DNA of 64,000 nt, from NCBI GenBank assembly GCA_000149265.1, contig CH001382.1:71101-135100 (forward strand). The letters are read 5' to 3'. This stretch comes from Ciona savignyi. Taxonomy: Eukaryota > Chordata > Ascidiacea > Phlebobranchia > Cionidae. Under the pieces are notes generated by a model. That model was not told where the DNA came from. It worked only from the letters and a program-made list of their open reading frames with translations, and searched no databases. Positions 45,901 to 60,900 of this stretch are shown one piece after another. Every line of letters starts with the position of its first letter. Within the stretch, counting starts at the first letter, position 1. The translations under genes were made by a program, and so were the position numbers.

Positions 45901-48900
45901 ACCTATCCGTTTTAAATTAATGTATGTAATGTGGTAGAAATTTCAACGGCTACTACAATTTTATGTTACAACTTCTTTAAATCAACTGTTTTATGATACG
46001 ATTTGTAATGCCTCCTGTTCAATAACTTTTAAGTTGGCTGTATTACAAATTTTACCCATTAACTTATCACCAAAACAAGTTTGAAACTAAACGCCGCTTA
46101 TCTGCATAATACATCTTATCTAACATTGAATATAAAACTAATTTGTTTTCCGTGTATATATAAAACGCGGTTATTTACAAGTCTCCATCACCAAGCTAGA
46201 CAGTAGGAGACCACGCCTCTTTCGTATTTACAGAAGTGATTTTATAAAAATTCGATGCATTAGTGTGTTAGGCAGTCAGTACCATAACAAAGAAAGACTT
46301 GTTTCGCACTTCGGCCACACCTACAACTGATGCACCCAGCTTTTTACTAAGCCCCTTTGAGCTCTATAATGTCGATATTTTTAACATCCAAACCACGTTT
46401 AAAATCCTGCAAATTCGCAGACGACTTTTCTAAAATCCAACTCCATTGAATTCTTTGAGTACGAATAATCGCCATTGTTGTAGTACAAGCATGGTGTGTG
46501 ACGTCATACAAGTCCCGTTGGGAGTTAGCACCCAAGGTCCGGATATTAGGCAGGAGTACAGTCTACCGTTCCGTCAACTTTTACTTTTATCTTTCAACCT
46601 TTGGTACTTAATTCATCGCTGACGTAATGCCGCGTTTATAATGATGCGGCTTTAAGCATATTTACAACTTGTGGGGGTTAAATCGGTACGTTTCTTATAT
46701 TAAGCAAGTGGTTTTAGAGAATTATGTACCTAAAAAAACGATATACACAAAAATGTATGGGCCCATCGTTGATTGGAAACTTAAAAAACAAACTATTATT
46801 TTGAAAACAAAACAGTTTTTTGTGTATTGCAAAACGTACTATTTTAAATTTTAAAATAAATTGAAACTTATAGTTCTATGTACCATAGAACCAACAAAAT
46901 AACCCCTAAAAGTGATTCCCAACCGGCCCCCATACACCCTAGGGCCCCAAAAATGCTGTTTGGGTGGTCATTAAACTTTGTGGCGGCAAGGTAAAATCTA
47001 ATCATAAAATAAATAACAAAATTATAGATAACCAGGCAATACTTTATGCTTTTAGAGACTATACACCAAAGCAATATTTTTGGTTTTATTGAGACGGGAC
47101 CTACAACTTAGTTAAACTATTAAAAAATACCCATGGCGTTTAAAAGTTGAAAAACGTAGGTGTTTAGTAAAAACATTACTTCCACATAAACTAACTTTTA
47201 GCTATTTACCCAGTCAGCGTTAAAAATGTGACGTTTGTTCCTTGTTAATGGCATACTGTGACGTAATAAGTGTAGGCGCAGATGTTAAATTGGTAGTTGG
47301 CATTGCTGGTTAACTTTAAAAACTATTCAGCAATGGGCCATATAAACGACTATAAAGACTCAATTGTAAGTACCGGTAATAACTTATAATCTCGGAGTCG
47401 GACGGGATATTTGATTAATTGATTACGACCGGTTAAATCGAGGTATATAGTATATAGGCGGCCTGTAAACCTAGTATTATCGCCTGTTAAAACAATATTG
47501 TAGTGGATTGATACGTCAACATTAAGTATCTGTGACGTCACTATTGTCAACGCACTCCAGATTCTTTACGCTTGATTGACATTGCGTAACAACTGGACGT
47601 AAAAGCGTGAAAATCTGCGATACGGGGTTTCGTATTAGCATCGCAGATTTTGATGAAAAGCTTTAAATATGATTGTGACATGCGGACAGTTGGTTTGTGA
47701 CGTGACAGGTGGTATTGAAGCATCAAACAAAACAAACAACGCGAATTGAGCGATGAAAAACTGGTTTTGTGTTTTTCCGACGTTTTCTCTCAGTCCATCT
47801 TACACGAACCCCGACTCGCTTAATAACCATACTAACCCAGCTATTGTAAATAGCCATCGGGAAATAAGGTGGAAATTTTGACAAGTCAATTCATTTCTCG
47901 GATGTTTTCAGCTTAGATCGCATTGTCCGAATCGCCCCGACTTTCATCGACTATTTTGTGCCCTATAGAACAACAAACCTGGTATTAAATTATCCGCTCG
48001 CCGCTATGTGGTAACGTCTTAGTCATCAAATACGGGAAACCTTTAGGTGAAGTGGTCTCTAATGGAGCCCTCGGTAAAAAGCGTCAACATTATATCTGAT
48101 CGAACATACACAGTCATTTACCTTCTCTCAGGTGAACTATAATTGCGATTCAATGTTCTCTATAAACATTAACATTCAGATCTAATCTTAAATGATTGAG
48201 TGTAAACTTCCCAATCTTAACGATGCTTTCTTTATCTTTCATGATTGTTTTTAGAAACACAATACTAAAACATTCGTCTGAAGATAAAGCGTTTTTTAAA
48301 TGATTTGTTAAAAAAAACTTCCAAAATACCATTTAAATTCAGACGGATCAAATATTGGTGAGGTTAGTTGTCGATTAATTTTAAAATGTTTAATTAAAAG
48401 TACAATTTGTGTGTGTTTTTTCCTCAGATTGTCTTACAGTTTCATCCTTTAAAATATTGAGTCAAAAGATTCGCTTTTTATTCAATTTTTTTTATGATAT
48501 TGTAAAATTATTCCGTTACGAAATGCATAGGGTTACTTGGTAACCCTGGGAAAAATATGAAGCAAAAACCTTTCGCAATTTTTAAATTGACACCCACCAC
48601 CATTTTACATTGGCAACCACTTCAATTTTACATTAGGACCCACCACAATGTAAAGTAATCAATCAGATACAATTATTTGCGTTGCGACACCTCCAAATCC
48701 CATAATCCCGTTTTGTTCCACTTTAAAATGGTTTAGAATCGTGTGAAAATTCACGAATTGTGTTCAAGCATATCGCGACAACGACTAAGGTTACCAGTTC
48801 TGTAATTGTGTATAATAAATATCGCGAAAATAAGTGAAGAGAAACAAACACATTGCTTAAGGCGTTCACGCGCGTGTCTCGCTAAACCTCAATTCACCGA

Positions 48901-51900
48901 ACGAATTAATGAAGTTTTAAATTTTAATGACTTCTGGTAAATGGCTGAAAAAGAGGAGTTATAACCAGTGCGACTACTAATTATACCTTGTTATGCTAGC
49001 CGGTTGTTTTTCAATAGCAAGGTGACAAAGAACGTCCAGACAAGGTACCAGGTAACGCGATCGAGCACCGGAAATCAAAATATCGAAAAAATTCCCCCTC
49101 TCCAAAACTTTATTTTTTATGTTGTATACTTCAAGCTGGTTAGAATTGGGTTTATATCAGGCTAGACTTATGAGGAATCTGTGTAACCGTTGGTTGATTT
49201 GGAATTCTAGACCAGGTGTAAGTTGGAAAACCATCCGGTGTCCTTGATTTAAACCTCAAGACAATGGTAACGTGACCCCCTCCCCCCTTGGATATTCGCG
49301 TTGTCGGTACATCTCGGTTTTGTGTGTTTGTTGTTAAAACAATTCCATTGTCTGGCGACTGTGTCGTAACAGATCGATTGTTTACACCGCTGCATGCACC
49401 TGGCATTCGGATGTGACGTATGTGGAAGTGGGGCGCGTTTTACCATTGTTGCTACAACAGTTGTTGTGACGTCGACAATACCGCATGTGTGTGCTCATAA
49501 CTCCTATTGAAGTGGCAACTTTGAGCAGAGACTGTCTAGCTGTGCTAATGAACAATATGCGAGAAATGTAGAGAGGGTACTTGGTTACACACTCATCTTA
49601 GGTACAACGGAGTATTCGCGGGCAGCATCGTCCGTTACACAGAGGACCACGTTATTTGCGACTCAATGACGTTGCGACGTGACGTAGGTAAAGGTCCAAT
49701 AGTTTGGGAGTCATCGCGTCAAGGAAATCTGGAATGTTGGCCCAGTGCAAATATGACAGAATCGGTAGGAAGGTTGCTACCAAGGGAGGCTAATTAGGCC
49801 CAAAATTAACCCCCGATTCATGTATAACGTTGAGCCCAGAATGTTTCAAAGTAGGATCACTAATTCGGGAATTACAAATTTCCCTTTTGTGTTCCATTCC
49901 AAGAAAACGAGTTTTTCAAAAGATGGTGGGTTGATTGGGATCAGGAACCGGCGATTTTGGAGTTGATTGACAATCCTGTTTGTTCGTCATGATGTCTCTG
50001 ATGTGTCCCTATGGCAACAAACTTCTGGCAACACGCGCGAAGTTGTGGATACACTGCTACGTAAGCGGCTATGACATCACAATGGCACGCGAAATAGTCG
50101 CGGTTGTGTACTTAGCACACAGTAGTCGTACGAACTACGCTTGTTTGACTTGTACAACTAAATATAACCACGATCATCTAATTATCTTCCGCTATTTGGA
50201 GCAAAGGTTTGGTCACATACATCATACCGGTATCCAATGGACTTTAGACTTTTTACTTTTAAAGTCTAAAAAATATAATTTTATCTCAAAAAAACTATAA
50301 ATTCAATGTTTGGTGTAAAAAATTATTCGGCAATTTTGTATTGATTTCGTTCAAAAATGTCACAAAAAAAGAGAAATTACTTTTGCCGGGTTGTTTTCGG
50401 AACTATAAATAAACACACACCACAAGTGTTAGTCTCGACGATTAACGACCAAAACTATGTTCAATCAATCGTTAAGGAACTGATGAGTAATTACCAATGT
50501 CATGGCCACAAGTGGCGACTTAGGACTTGGTTTCCCCTGGGGGAACTGCAAGTAAAGGGATGTTTTCAGCTGTACTTCGGACGACTGTTGATAAAATCAA
50601 TGGTTCGTGTTTCCCTGTGTACAGGTAGGCCATTATGTTGTTTCTATGTTTGTGCGGATGCCTAACCTTTGACCTCTGCGCATTTGAGCACGAGTCATTT
50701 CGAGAATCACCCGCAGAAGCGGCGCCGGGGTCATGTAGAGAGAAGGCAACCCGCTCACCGACGGACCACATACAAAAATAAACAAAACGAAGTCCGATTC
50801 GTGAGATCGATCGCTGCCAACTGCCGAGATATGGGCCAAAAGCTAAGCCACCGGTACGCACCGCCATTACGCTACGCTTTGTAATATTGAGTACGTCTTC
50901 TCGGGAGATCCTATTACGTATTCTCTGACCAGGTCACAATACATCAGGATTAAGCAACGGTCGAAATGCAGCTACGGGGTTCGTAAGAGTTTTGACAAAG
51001 TCATTTTTTCTCACAACGTTGCAGAACTAAGATCTTGATGTCCTTTCTTAACGCATAGAGTTGCGCAGTAATTATGCACCTTACGTGCGAAGCAGTGTGG
51101 GTTGAATAACCCAAGAGAAGATGTCGTCGAATTACGTGGTTTGTAACCTTCACTCGAAGTCCACAGGTGATCAAAGCCTCTACACAAGCAGCCAAGTACA
51201 ATGTAATCAAGTGGCATCTGCCAGCCAAGTGGGTGGCACTAAAAACCTTCACTTCAACCTGCACAATAATTGGCTTCGACCTGTGCATAAAATAACCTTT
51301 TTCCCGTTAATCCATGGGTTGTGTCACTTGTCAGGAAGATTTTTGGTTTTATGGTCGGCGAAAGACGGGACTTAAACAACGCCCTGCGAGTATAAATATC
51401 ACTCGTCGGAGAGTCGCTTCAAGTAAATGAGAAGCGAAATGTTAAGCGTTCATTGACGTGTCTTACTTGAAGGTTATTTCAATCAAGTTCTGATTACTCA
51501 GGCGATTTCCCACGATTCGTTATATTCGTCATTGTCTACCAGACCCTAGTACTGTTGTCTGTGCTTTTATGCTTTAGTGATTATCATTCATTGTCCAATT
51601 ATGATCACTCGGCTAGCGGTTTCAGGTGTACATTGGATTGAGTTTGCAACATTATGAGCCTTTCTAATCTGCGGGTTAGGCCGTCATCAGTTGTCTTAGT
51701 TATGCAATCAATACCTGTTTTCCCACAAACCCATAGGTGGTCATACGCAACCCGATACTGCCAAGGAAAGTCGCTTCGGTTTCCCGGGCAAGTACTTCTT
51801 CAAACTATGGATGACGGGCCAAGTGATATTTGCACGGCTGCCTTGATAACGACTGGTTGTGTCGCCAAGAAGTACCAGGGAACGCGTTGAAAGATGTTTT

Positions 51901-54900
51901 CGCGCCGACTACAATGAATTGTATTAATTGATAAGACATCGAACATATCATGACACATCTCTGCTTATCAGTCGAGGTTTAATCTATGTCGGTCGGATCT
52001 GTCAACAAATACACTTTGATATCTATGGCGGTTGGAACAGTGTGTTTTCTATGTATTGTTGGATAACGTTGGAGCGAAAACGTCATTTCCCCTAAACATC
52101 GTCATTAAAAGAGAATTATTTGTATAGGTGACCAGGTTACGAAAATGTTTTGCTGAAAATGACTGTTTCTGTAAGTTAACCCAAAATTATAGTTTGTTAT
52201 TGGTGCGCAGTGGCTACTGTTTAATTCTAAACCAATTTATCATTCTCAATAGATCATTTGGGGTTAAAGATTTTGTTTTGGCATTTTGTCAGTATGGTAA
52301 AAACAAATATAAGACCACATATGTAGTGAAATGTGTCCTTTGCCCTGAGCTGTCCACACTTTCTTCTGAATGCGTGCGAATTCGCATGCTATTCATATAC
52401 CCACTTAAACCCTGGGTCATATGCGGGTTGCGTGAGGGTAAACCTAGAAGCTTGCGATCAAAGCTAACCACTTAGCAATTTCTAATGACTTCACCTTTGA
52501 AGTACTTAACTGTACTACTAAACCCCATTCCGCAAAACCAACTATTTGAAACATTGCTTTGATACCGAACACATCAGTTTATCTTGCCGACAACAGCTTT
52601 TGTGACATCATAGTGTTGTTTACTTGTAACCGGCACGTGCCCGTGAGAAAAATGCGAGGCTTAAATCGCCTTAATCTTTAAATAAATACTTTACGGTTAA
52701 ACCATCCCTTAAATCCGACCATAAAAATGAAACCAAACTATAAAGTAGAGCTTAACAACATTTTTCTTTTGGTTATACCCTTGCGTAATAGCAATGTAAC
52801 GCGGCGGTTTGTTTGTATTGCAGAAATAAGATTAATATGATCTCCTTGGCAACTTATATTTCCAACAGTTGACAACTGAATGTCACAACTCTCGCGTCAG
52901 TCATAATTATTTTTGTTTTAAAAACACGAGTTCTAATACATCGTTATCACTGGTATATATACACACATTGTATAAACAGGTTTATATCTTTACCATCTAT
53001 AGCAGTGATTCCCAAACTGTTTTTACTCCCGTACCATTTTAAGATTTTGTACCGTGTTCGCGCACCAACTAAGTTACTATAAACTACATCATTAGAGAAG
53101 AAAAATAAGAGTGTAGCTATTTTGAAGTTTAATAAAGTATGCTGAAGTTAGTCGTGTACCACTTGAAAAACTTTAAGATACAACCAGTTGTACAATAGTT
53201 TGGGAACCACTGATATACAGCACACTGTACGGTCGATACATTGGCGCCTGTCTTCGTCGCCACTTTTCGACTTTTATCGAATTTTTCTCTTTCATGTCAA
53301 CGTTGTTGCACCAGCCTAAAATAACTCGATTGGTCACAATTACAAGGATGTTACCACGATAAAACAGGCGAAACTGAGCCGTTTCTGCACACTTATTCAA
53401 CGCATGAAGTTACGACATAATAGCCTATACTAGAATGTGTCTTAAAATCCTAAAATTTTCTGGCGATATCTCCTATAAAGTGGTAAGACGAAACCCCAAA
53501 GAAAAAATAAACTGCTTTCTTAAAACAATTTTGGATCTATGCCAGTTTGATTTAATATAAAAAAAATAGTTTGCATAAAGACTGAATGAATTAGTTTCTT
53601 ATTTAAAAATACCCTTTTTATTAAAATATTTCTTATGACATTTTTCATTGACTCGTATTGGAATTTATCAAAAAATCAGAAAAATTGTTTCGATAATAGG
53701 TTAAAAGTGTGTGGACTTAGCCGAACGGTTGTCTTCTCAGGCCATTGGGCATGTTATTGCTGACGACAAAATGTAAAATGATGTTTCTACTGGGTTCCGC
53801 TGCTATACTTTCTGGGTTTGTTTTTCTCCTGACACGCTTCATGCAAGCCGCGGGTTATATGGGCCGGAATGGACGATTCGGCTTGAAAGTTTTCGAATAC
53901 TTAACTCGAACCATTCATTTAATATTAAACGGTCGTAATGACGTTTTCGAATACTAAACTTCACCCATTCGTAATGAAATTCGTCTTAACGTATAATGAA
54001 ATTCGTTATTCGTCTTAATAAAAGTTTTCGAATACTTAACTTGACCCATTCGTATACTCTTAAACGGTCTTAATGACGGTACCATCATAGGTTCAAAACT
54101 CATCCCGGTTAAAAACAAGCATATAGATTCTGCGCATATAATGAAATGTGTACAGAAGGCGGCACCTTTGACTTTAAACTTTAGTTTAAAAAGGTTATAT
54201 TTTAACCAATTTTAAACGTCAAAAATGAAAAATTTGAAACCGATTTTTCAAAAAAAAATTCAGACAAATTGAAACAAACGTTTTAAAATGAACTTATATT
54301 TAACCGACTGTCAAATTAAAATACTTCTTCGACCGCGTTTCACACAAGTTTAACCGTCTGTTGCATTATGTATGTAATCCTGACAGGTTTAGTAAACAGT
54401 AATTGTTGCGTTTGAAATCAGCAGCTTTAAGTTACACAATAGTTCGATCAATTGTGAGGTTCGGGCCGCTGTCTCAACGCCCGACACTTCCCTACAAGCC
54501 GGAAGACAACTGCTTCCTAGACCGTCTATGCTGAAAAAATCGCCAAAATCGCCAAAAATGTAGACTTTACTCGATACCCTTATGTTGTGAAAACCTTGTT
54601 TAGCTAGATTCCAGTGTCATGTTAGGGTGAAGCACGATATACAATCTCCTATCAGCTATTTCGATCAGTCTTGTGGTTATTATATATTTATTTTGCCAAT
54701 TTTATCACACAAAGACTTGTGAACACCATATAACTTTAAACTAATGCTTCGGACCGGCGCCTTAACCAAGATATGGATAATTGGTCTAAACCCAATTATG
54801 CCCCATGCTCACGATCTATCAAAGTAATTCTCTTAACACTAATCGCTTGTTTGAAGAAACTGCCAGACAGTTTCGTAACTGATTTTGTCTGGTTTCTTTC

Positions 54901-57900
54901 GTAACTTTGTCGACTTTTGACCAAAGTTTTAAATTTCCAAACACAGACAATAAAATATTTTTATAATATAGTTTTTTTTCGTTATTTATATTTATTTTTA
55001 ACTTTACTTGGCTTGAAAACCTTATTCATTTTTATCCAAGCAATAAAACAACCTTTTCATTAGTTAAAATCCTCACCGGGTTAATAAATTCGATTAAAAT
55101 ATATTTTTATCCATTCTATGGGTTCAGGTTTTCCGTCTGAATAATTTATTGTCAGACGACGTATACCTTCTGTGACGGAATAGAAAGATCCCAAACGATC
55201 CTGCTGTGGATTAGGAGATAGAGATATGTCAAACATAGAAAGCACATATACGCTTCCCGCTGTGGTTATGATCTCTATATCTACATGAACCCGCTTAACC
55301 TTTGAGTACTTTTCAAGTGAAAATATCCAAAACATTTCGTATTTATTTACCCCGATTTTAAGAAACAAACTAACGAGTTGGTTTAGACGGCGGGAACCGT
55401 ACGTTACGCTTGGATAATGTAAGACAACATAGGTACGTAGTGTTGGTTACGAGGTTCGGGTTTAACTTTCTTTTGTTTTGCTGATTAATCTTTCGGTATC
55501 GTGCTAAGCAAGGCATAGCGGAGGGATTGGTGGGGAGTTTAGAACGAACAAAAAAGCTTTTTTGTACAATACATGGGACTGAAAGTGCTCATTTTTCGCA
55601 TTTGTAACAAAATTCCAATATAAATAATAAATAAACCTAATTCCACGGGTCTTTAGCTGTATATCGAAACGTCGCTTCGAAATGTCGGTTTAAAATATGT
55701 CATTCTTCGAAATGTTGCTTTTTGAGATATGTCGCCACCGCAAGGCTTTGGATACAAATCAGGGCTTTAAAGCGAGATCAACAAATTGTCGGCAAATCAC
55801 TGCAGACTGTCATTATTTCGATCCTACATTATCCCCCGAAATTTTACATGTAAACGCGTCTCGGCGGTTAAGTGGCCGATTTGATGCCCTGTTCGCGGGA
55901 CCTGCAATTTTCGGCGAAATCTAAATTGCTAGAAATGTGTGCGAATTGTCCGGATTGGTGTCATTACAACGAGTATATTGATTTCTTGCCGGCTGTTTTT
56001 CTTATCTTGTTATCGCACTTATTACTACCCTATTACAAGCTACGGTGTGCTGTGGCGCTTCTGATCTTGTTTGAAACGTATTTGAAACGCTTTGCAATTT
56101 CACCTTCAAGCAAGCAGGCACTTTACGGATCGCTTCGGGTCAAAAAGCCACAAATTCCACGAAAACACGCAAAGTTCATTTTGAAGCTTAATCAACATTC
56201 ATAGGTCCGGGGTAGAGAGGGGTCAAGTTCATTGCACATTTTGGATATTTAAACTTAAAAGTGAATAGTTCAATATATACACAATATGTTAAGTAATTGA
56301 ATTTCTGATTAAATGTAAAGGATTCACCATATTTAATGTGTGTGTTTTTACCCACGCTAGGTTTCGATATCATGATGGTCTCCTCATTAGGATCGTTTTT
56401 ATGTTGAAATCTTTGTTATTTTGATCACAAACTGCTGGTCTTGTCTATAAGTATTCCTTTACATTTGATTTTACACGAGGGGTAAAGTTGTCAAGTTTAT
56501 GGCCATAAAACCGCATGGCATATATTGATTTGATATAATATTTAAAGTACTGCGTATAAATACCCCAATTTTACATGATCTATAATGTGTAAATACCTAT
56601 GTATATAAGTCTTCCTATAATGTGTAAAGAACGGTGTATAAAAGTCCCAATTTGACATTCCCTCTGTTGTCGAGCAAAGTACTGTAGTGATATCAGCATG
56701 ATTCATACACCGTAAGATTTGTAATAAGATCGGATTGCCGACAGCCTACGTACAGAACTGCAACTCGAAAATAAACGATTCGGCATGGAATATAAAACAT
56801 TTGTAATTAGCAAAAAAAAAATTTAAAAAAATGATAAAAAGACAAGTAACTTCACTTTGATGGGCTCATTTATAAGTTCCACCTTTTGTATTTAAATGGT
56901 CATCGGTCGCGCTAACTAATTTGCTACACGACCTTATTGCACGGTAATATTAGTTTTACCGGGTTAAGTTTCGAACCCATAATGAGCTCGTCCCTTACAC
57001 CGTTTTTTTTATATAGTTGGCATATGTATCGGTCGCGTTAACCATTCGGCCACACTACCGTATGCACATTAATATCTTACACCACGCATAATATGTTGTA
57101 GTAATTTTGACCTCTTGTGACCGGTACGTTCAAAAACTTCCTGTAATTTTCCTCCGTTGGTTTCGAATGCCTCAATTTCCTCACTAAGGTCAGAGACCTT
57201 CGTAGGTCAGATCCCCGCCATTACCAAGTTATTTTACGGAATCCGAACCGACGTTTCCGCAAAAGAGTCACCACCTGGCCTTTATAACGGATTAATTCTT
57301 TGAGCCTAAAAAAGTTCCGTTTACGTCGACTCCCATTTTTAGATCAAATTATTGGACATTATTGTTTATCCCTGGGGTGCAGGATGTATTACATGGACTT
57401 TAGAATGGTTAGATTACCAACCGTCGGGTTATACGAGATATTTCAGTGTGTTAATTACGATCGAAATGCATCTAAAGTTGTTGTTCCAATAATTAGCATA
57501 GTTCTTTCAGCCAACGTCGGGTGGGTTCGATGTTAAAAACTTTCGACCGAAAACCCGATGGTTTAATCAACCAGCTACACACCCCCAACGAAGTATTCCT
57601 ACTAAGGATAGGATATTAATGTTTATACCCGTGAATGGGAAAACTAAGTGGGTTATCACACGGGCAATCGTCAGATCGCCTTTCACCCACCGTCGGGTTA
57701 CCGGAGCTATTGCAGTGTGTTGTATATGATTGAAACGTTACTTTACTTTAGTAGAACCAATTAATCCGCTTTGGTAGAACCCATAATTACACAAGTTCAG
57801 GCATTGCGACCAGTTTCGAATCTGCAACCGTTCGACTGAAAGGCAACGCACTAACCCACCAAACCAATCGGTCAAACTGCTCGATAAAACGATGATATTA

Positions 57901-60900
57901 CCAACGATTTGATTTCGTCACGGGAACCGACGATTATTTTGATTTGCTTTCTATCGTGTCGTGTTTGCGTGTTTGTTGGAATCATTAACCGTGTGGCGGG
58001 TACGGCGGGTTGTATCATCAAATACTTTCGTAGCTATCTCTCGCACGAACCGTTCCTGGGTGGGATTTAAAGCAGGGGAATAAAAAGATACAGAATGTTG
58101 GTTACTGGATCGTACCCATGATCAACCATTAGTAAACACTGATATTAATATTTTATTCGCAAGCTGTTACTGAAGCTTTAACTCCTCCTTTTTTAATGAA
58201 CTACTCAGCGAAAAAATAATTTAATGGCAGAAAAACTGTTGCCAATAATAATAGTTTTAAAATTTAGAGGGGACATTTAATTGTCTTAAACGGCTACATA
58301 GACTGAATTGCAAAAAAAAATTGTCAAACGGTATTTTTTTTGGAAAACTGTATGAAAATCAAGTATTTTAAGTTTTTTTTCTTACCGCCCTATTGCTGGA
58401 GATAGCGATTGGTTAACATCAGTCATAGCACAGGTACAATAGACGTCAAAACGAAGACTATTAAACACGTCATTAAACAAATACTTTTAGCATAATATAT
58501 GACGTAAGCGGCAATAAAAACTGAAATTTTAATTTCCTTGATTTAAAACGAACCTGTCGGCTTTATGCTCTTATCGGAAGTAGCTTAATCCTGCCTAAAG
58601 GAACAAAGCGTTGATTGTTATTTAGCAACCTTTGCAGGATTAGCGTTGGTATGTTGTCAACCCGCGGCGTTTTAAGCCGGTTCGTTCATTTTTTGTGGGG
58701 ATTACGTAATCGATTAAACTATCTGTGTGCTTCGGCAAGTTGTCTTGCTTTATGCAATTTCTACTTATTTTGATTTACATAAAAATATCAAAATTTCGAA
58801 TACATGATTTTAGCTAAATGAGTATATTTGTACTTAAGTTAAAAAATTAATATTTTTCTTTTTGAAAAAAAAACAGTAATTGAAAAATCACCTATCTAAA
58901 ATAAAAAGAAAGAAACGGAAAACCGACAGTGGCTATATGGCAAGTTATACGCAAAAAAATAAGAAAAATTTTACCAAAAAAAAACGGACGTGGGCGTAAA
59001 ACCCAAACAAAGTTAGGATAAACCGTGGGTAATTAGTTAATCCAATATAAACATGAGTAAGCGTGTACCTAAGTAATACGGCTGTAGTATCAGTAATATA
59101 GTAAACGGAAGTTTAAGTCGCTTTCCATTGTGAAGGTTTAGTTTTAGTTTAGTTTATTCATTTTTTGCGCAGTATTGAAAAATGGCAAACGAATCAAATT
59201 TCGACACAAGAACAGAAAAAGACGGCAAAGCGAAAAGTCGTTAAAACACGTCATTTAAAAGGGATATTATTTAACGAATTAAGCGGACGCGGCCGCCAAA
59301 CCTAAGCGAAATAACAATAATGTGGTTCATAGTAAATCGGGAAATTCCATTCACTTAAAGGTGACAATGAAAATACGTTAAATCCATATTACGTAATAAA
59401 CCACAAATATCTGGTTTCAATTGGAATTTCTACGCAACAAAGAAACGCGTGGCGGTATAGGCCAAAGTTTGATTAGAATGTCAAATGCCAAGTATTCCAA
59501 ACTTCCTAACAGTCGGCACTTCATAGTCACTCCAGCGTGACAAACGTCGTACGATAGCGTGCGGCCGTTCCGTATCCATGTGACGCGCTTGTATAAATAT
59601 ATACCGCGGTAGAGCCGTTGCGAAGGAGTTTAACTAGCGCGGAAATGTTCGTTATAACCGGTAACCACTTCTACCGCCGTTGTCCCTATTTATAATCATG
59701 CGCCGTAACTATGAACTTGGTTTTCAATAGAAAGTGGTTTATAGCGTTAGTGTTAGCAGTTGGCGGCCTTGGTCATATTAACTCTTACTGCACGCCTTGG
59801 CGATGTAAAGACACGCGATGTAAAAGTACAATTTCCCGCAGTCAGTCGACAAAGACACCTGAGCAAAATACGAGGCGATTATAGCGTGAAAGCGGCGCGA
59901 AGGTGGTCTGATAACATTGGACGAAGCACAAAGCTATAAACGGCTCTGAGTAAACACAAATTCACTTCGACTTCACTTTGATCGTCTTTTCCCACCAGCT
60001 GTGGACCCAGATATGATCGGCCTGCGTTGCGATAATAAACACATCCTACAGCGGACAGTACATTATGAACGGAATTCACCATTCCTTTCGCATTTTATCT
60101 CCGGGCTTTTAATCTGATAATACAAAGGCCAAAGAGCTATAACCTAGAGTGCCGTACTCGTATTACTATTTGCTGTTTAAAGGAGGTTTAATGCGTTTCC
60201 CTTGTCACCACAGAACGACACAGTCTGGACAGTAGATTCCTGCACAAGTTGTAGATGTAGCAACAATATTATTTCATGCAACACAACGAAATGTAAAGAC
60301 CCACTTTGTGATATATCAAAGGTAACAAATGTTTGATAAATTTTGACCAAAACTTTATACTTTGATCACATTTGAGATGTCTGAATAATTAGCTACATTA
60401 TGTGGATAATGAGAACTTTAAACAACTAATTAGATACCACTGGGTTAAAACAATGTAAAGTGGATTGCTAAGGTGCACAGTAATACACCTCATGCCCACA
60501 GTCAAGTTGCTGGAGCTATTACTAACAAAAGGTTCAAGTTAAGTAAAATACCCCTGGTTTAAGCAATCTCTCTTAAGAAGAGAACACATGTTAATACACA
60601 ACCAACATAATATATATAAATAACAACATAAAAAATTAAAAAATCTCATTTACAGGGTGAATCATTTATCATCCTTGCAAACCAATGTTGCCCTGTTTGT
60701 TCCCCTACAACACATAGACATTGCACTTTGGATGGAGAAGTAATAGCTGTAAGTATAAGATATTTATGTTTATCCCCGGGAATGGGAAAACCAAGGAGGT
60801 TAACACACTGGCAATCGTCAGATCACCTCGCGCCCACCGTTTGATATGACTGGGGGTGGGTAAACTCAGGGGGAGTTATAACATGGACATTTATCTGATT

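Noticed and set aside
50520-50884. Cluster of overlapping frames on both strands near 50.6-50.9 kb
   Set aside because: Three frames over the same bases, none with acceptors, donors or a recognisable domain; local GC content explains the absence of stops.
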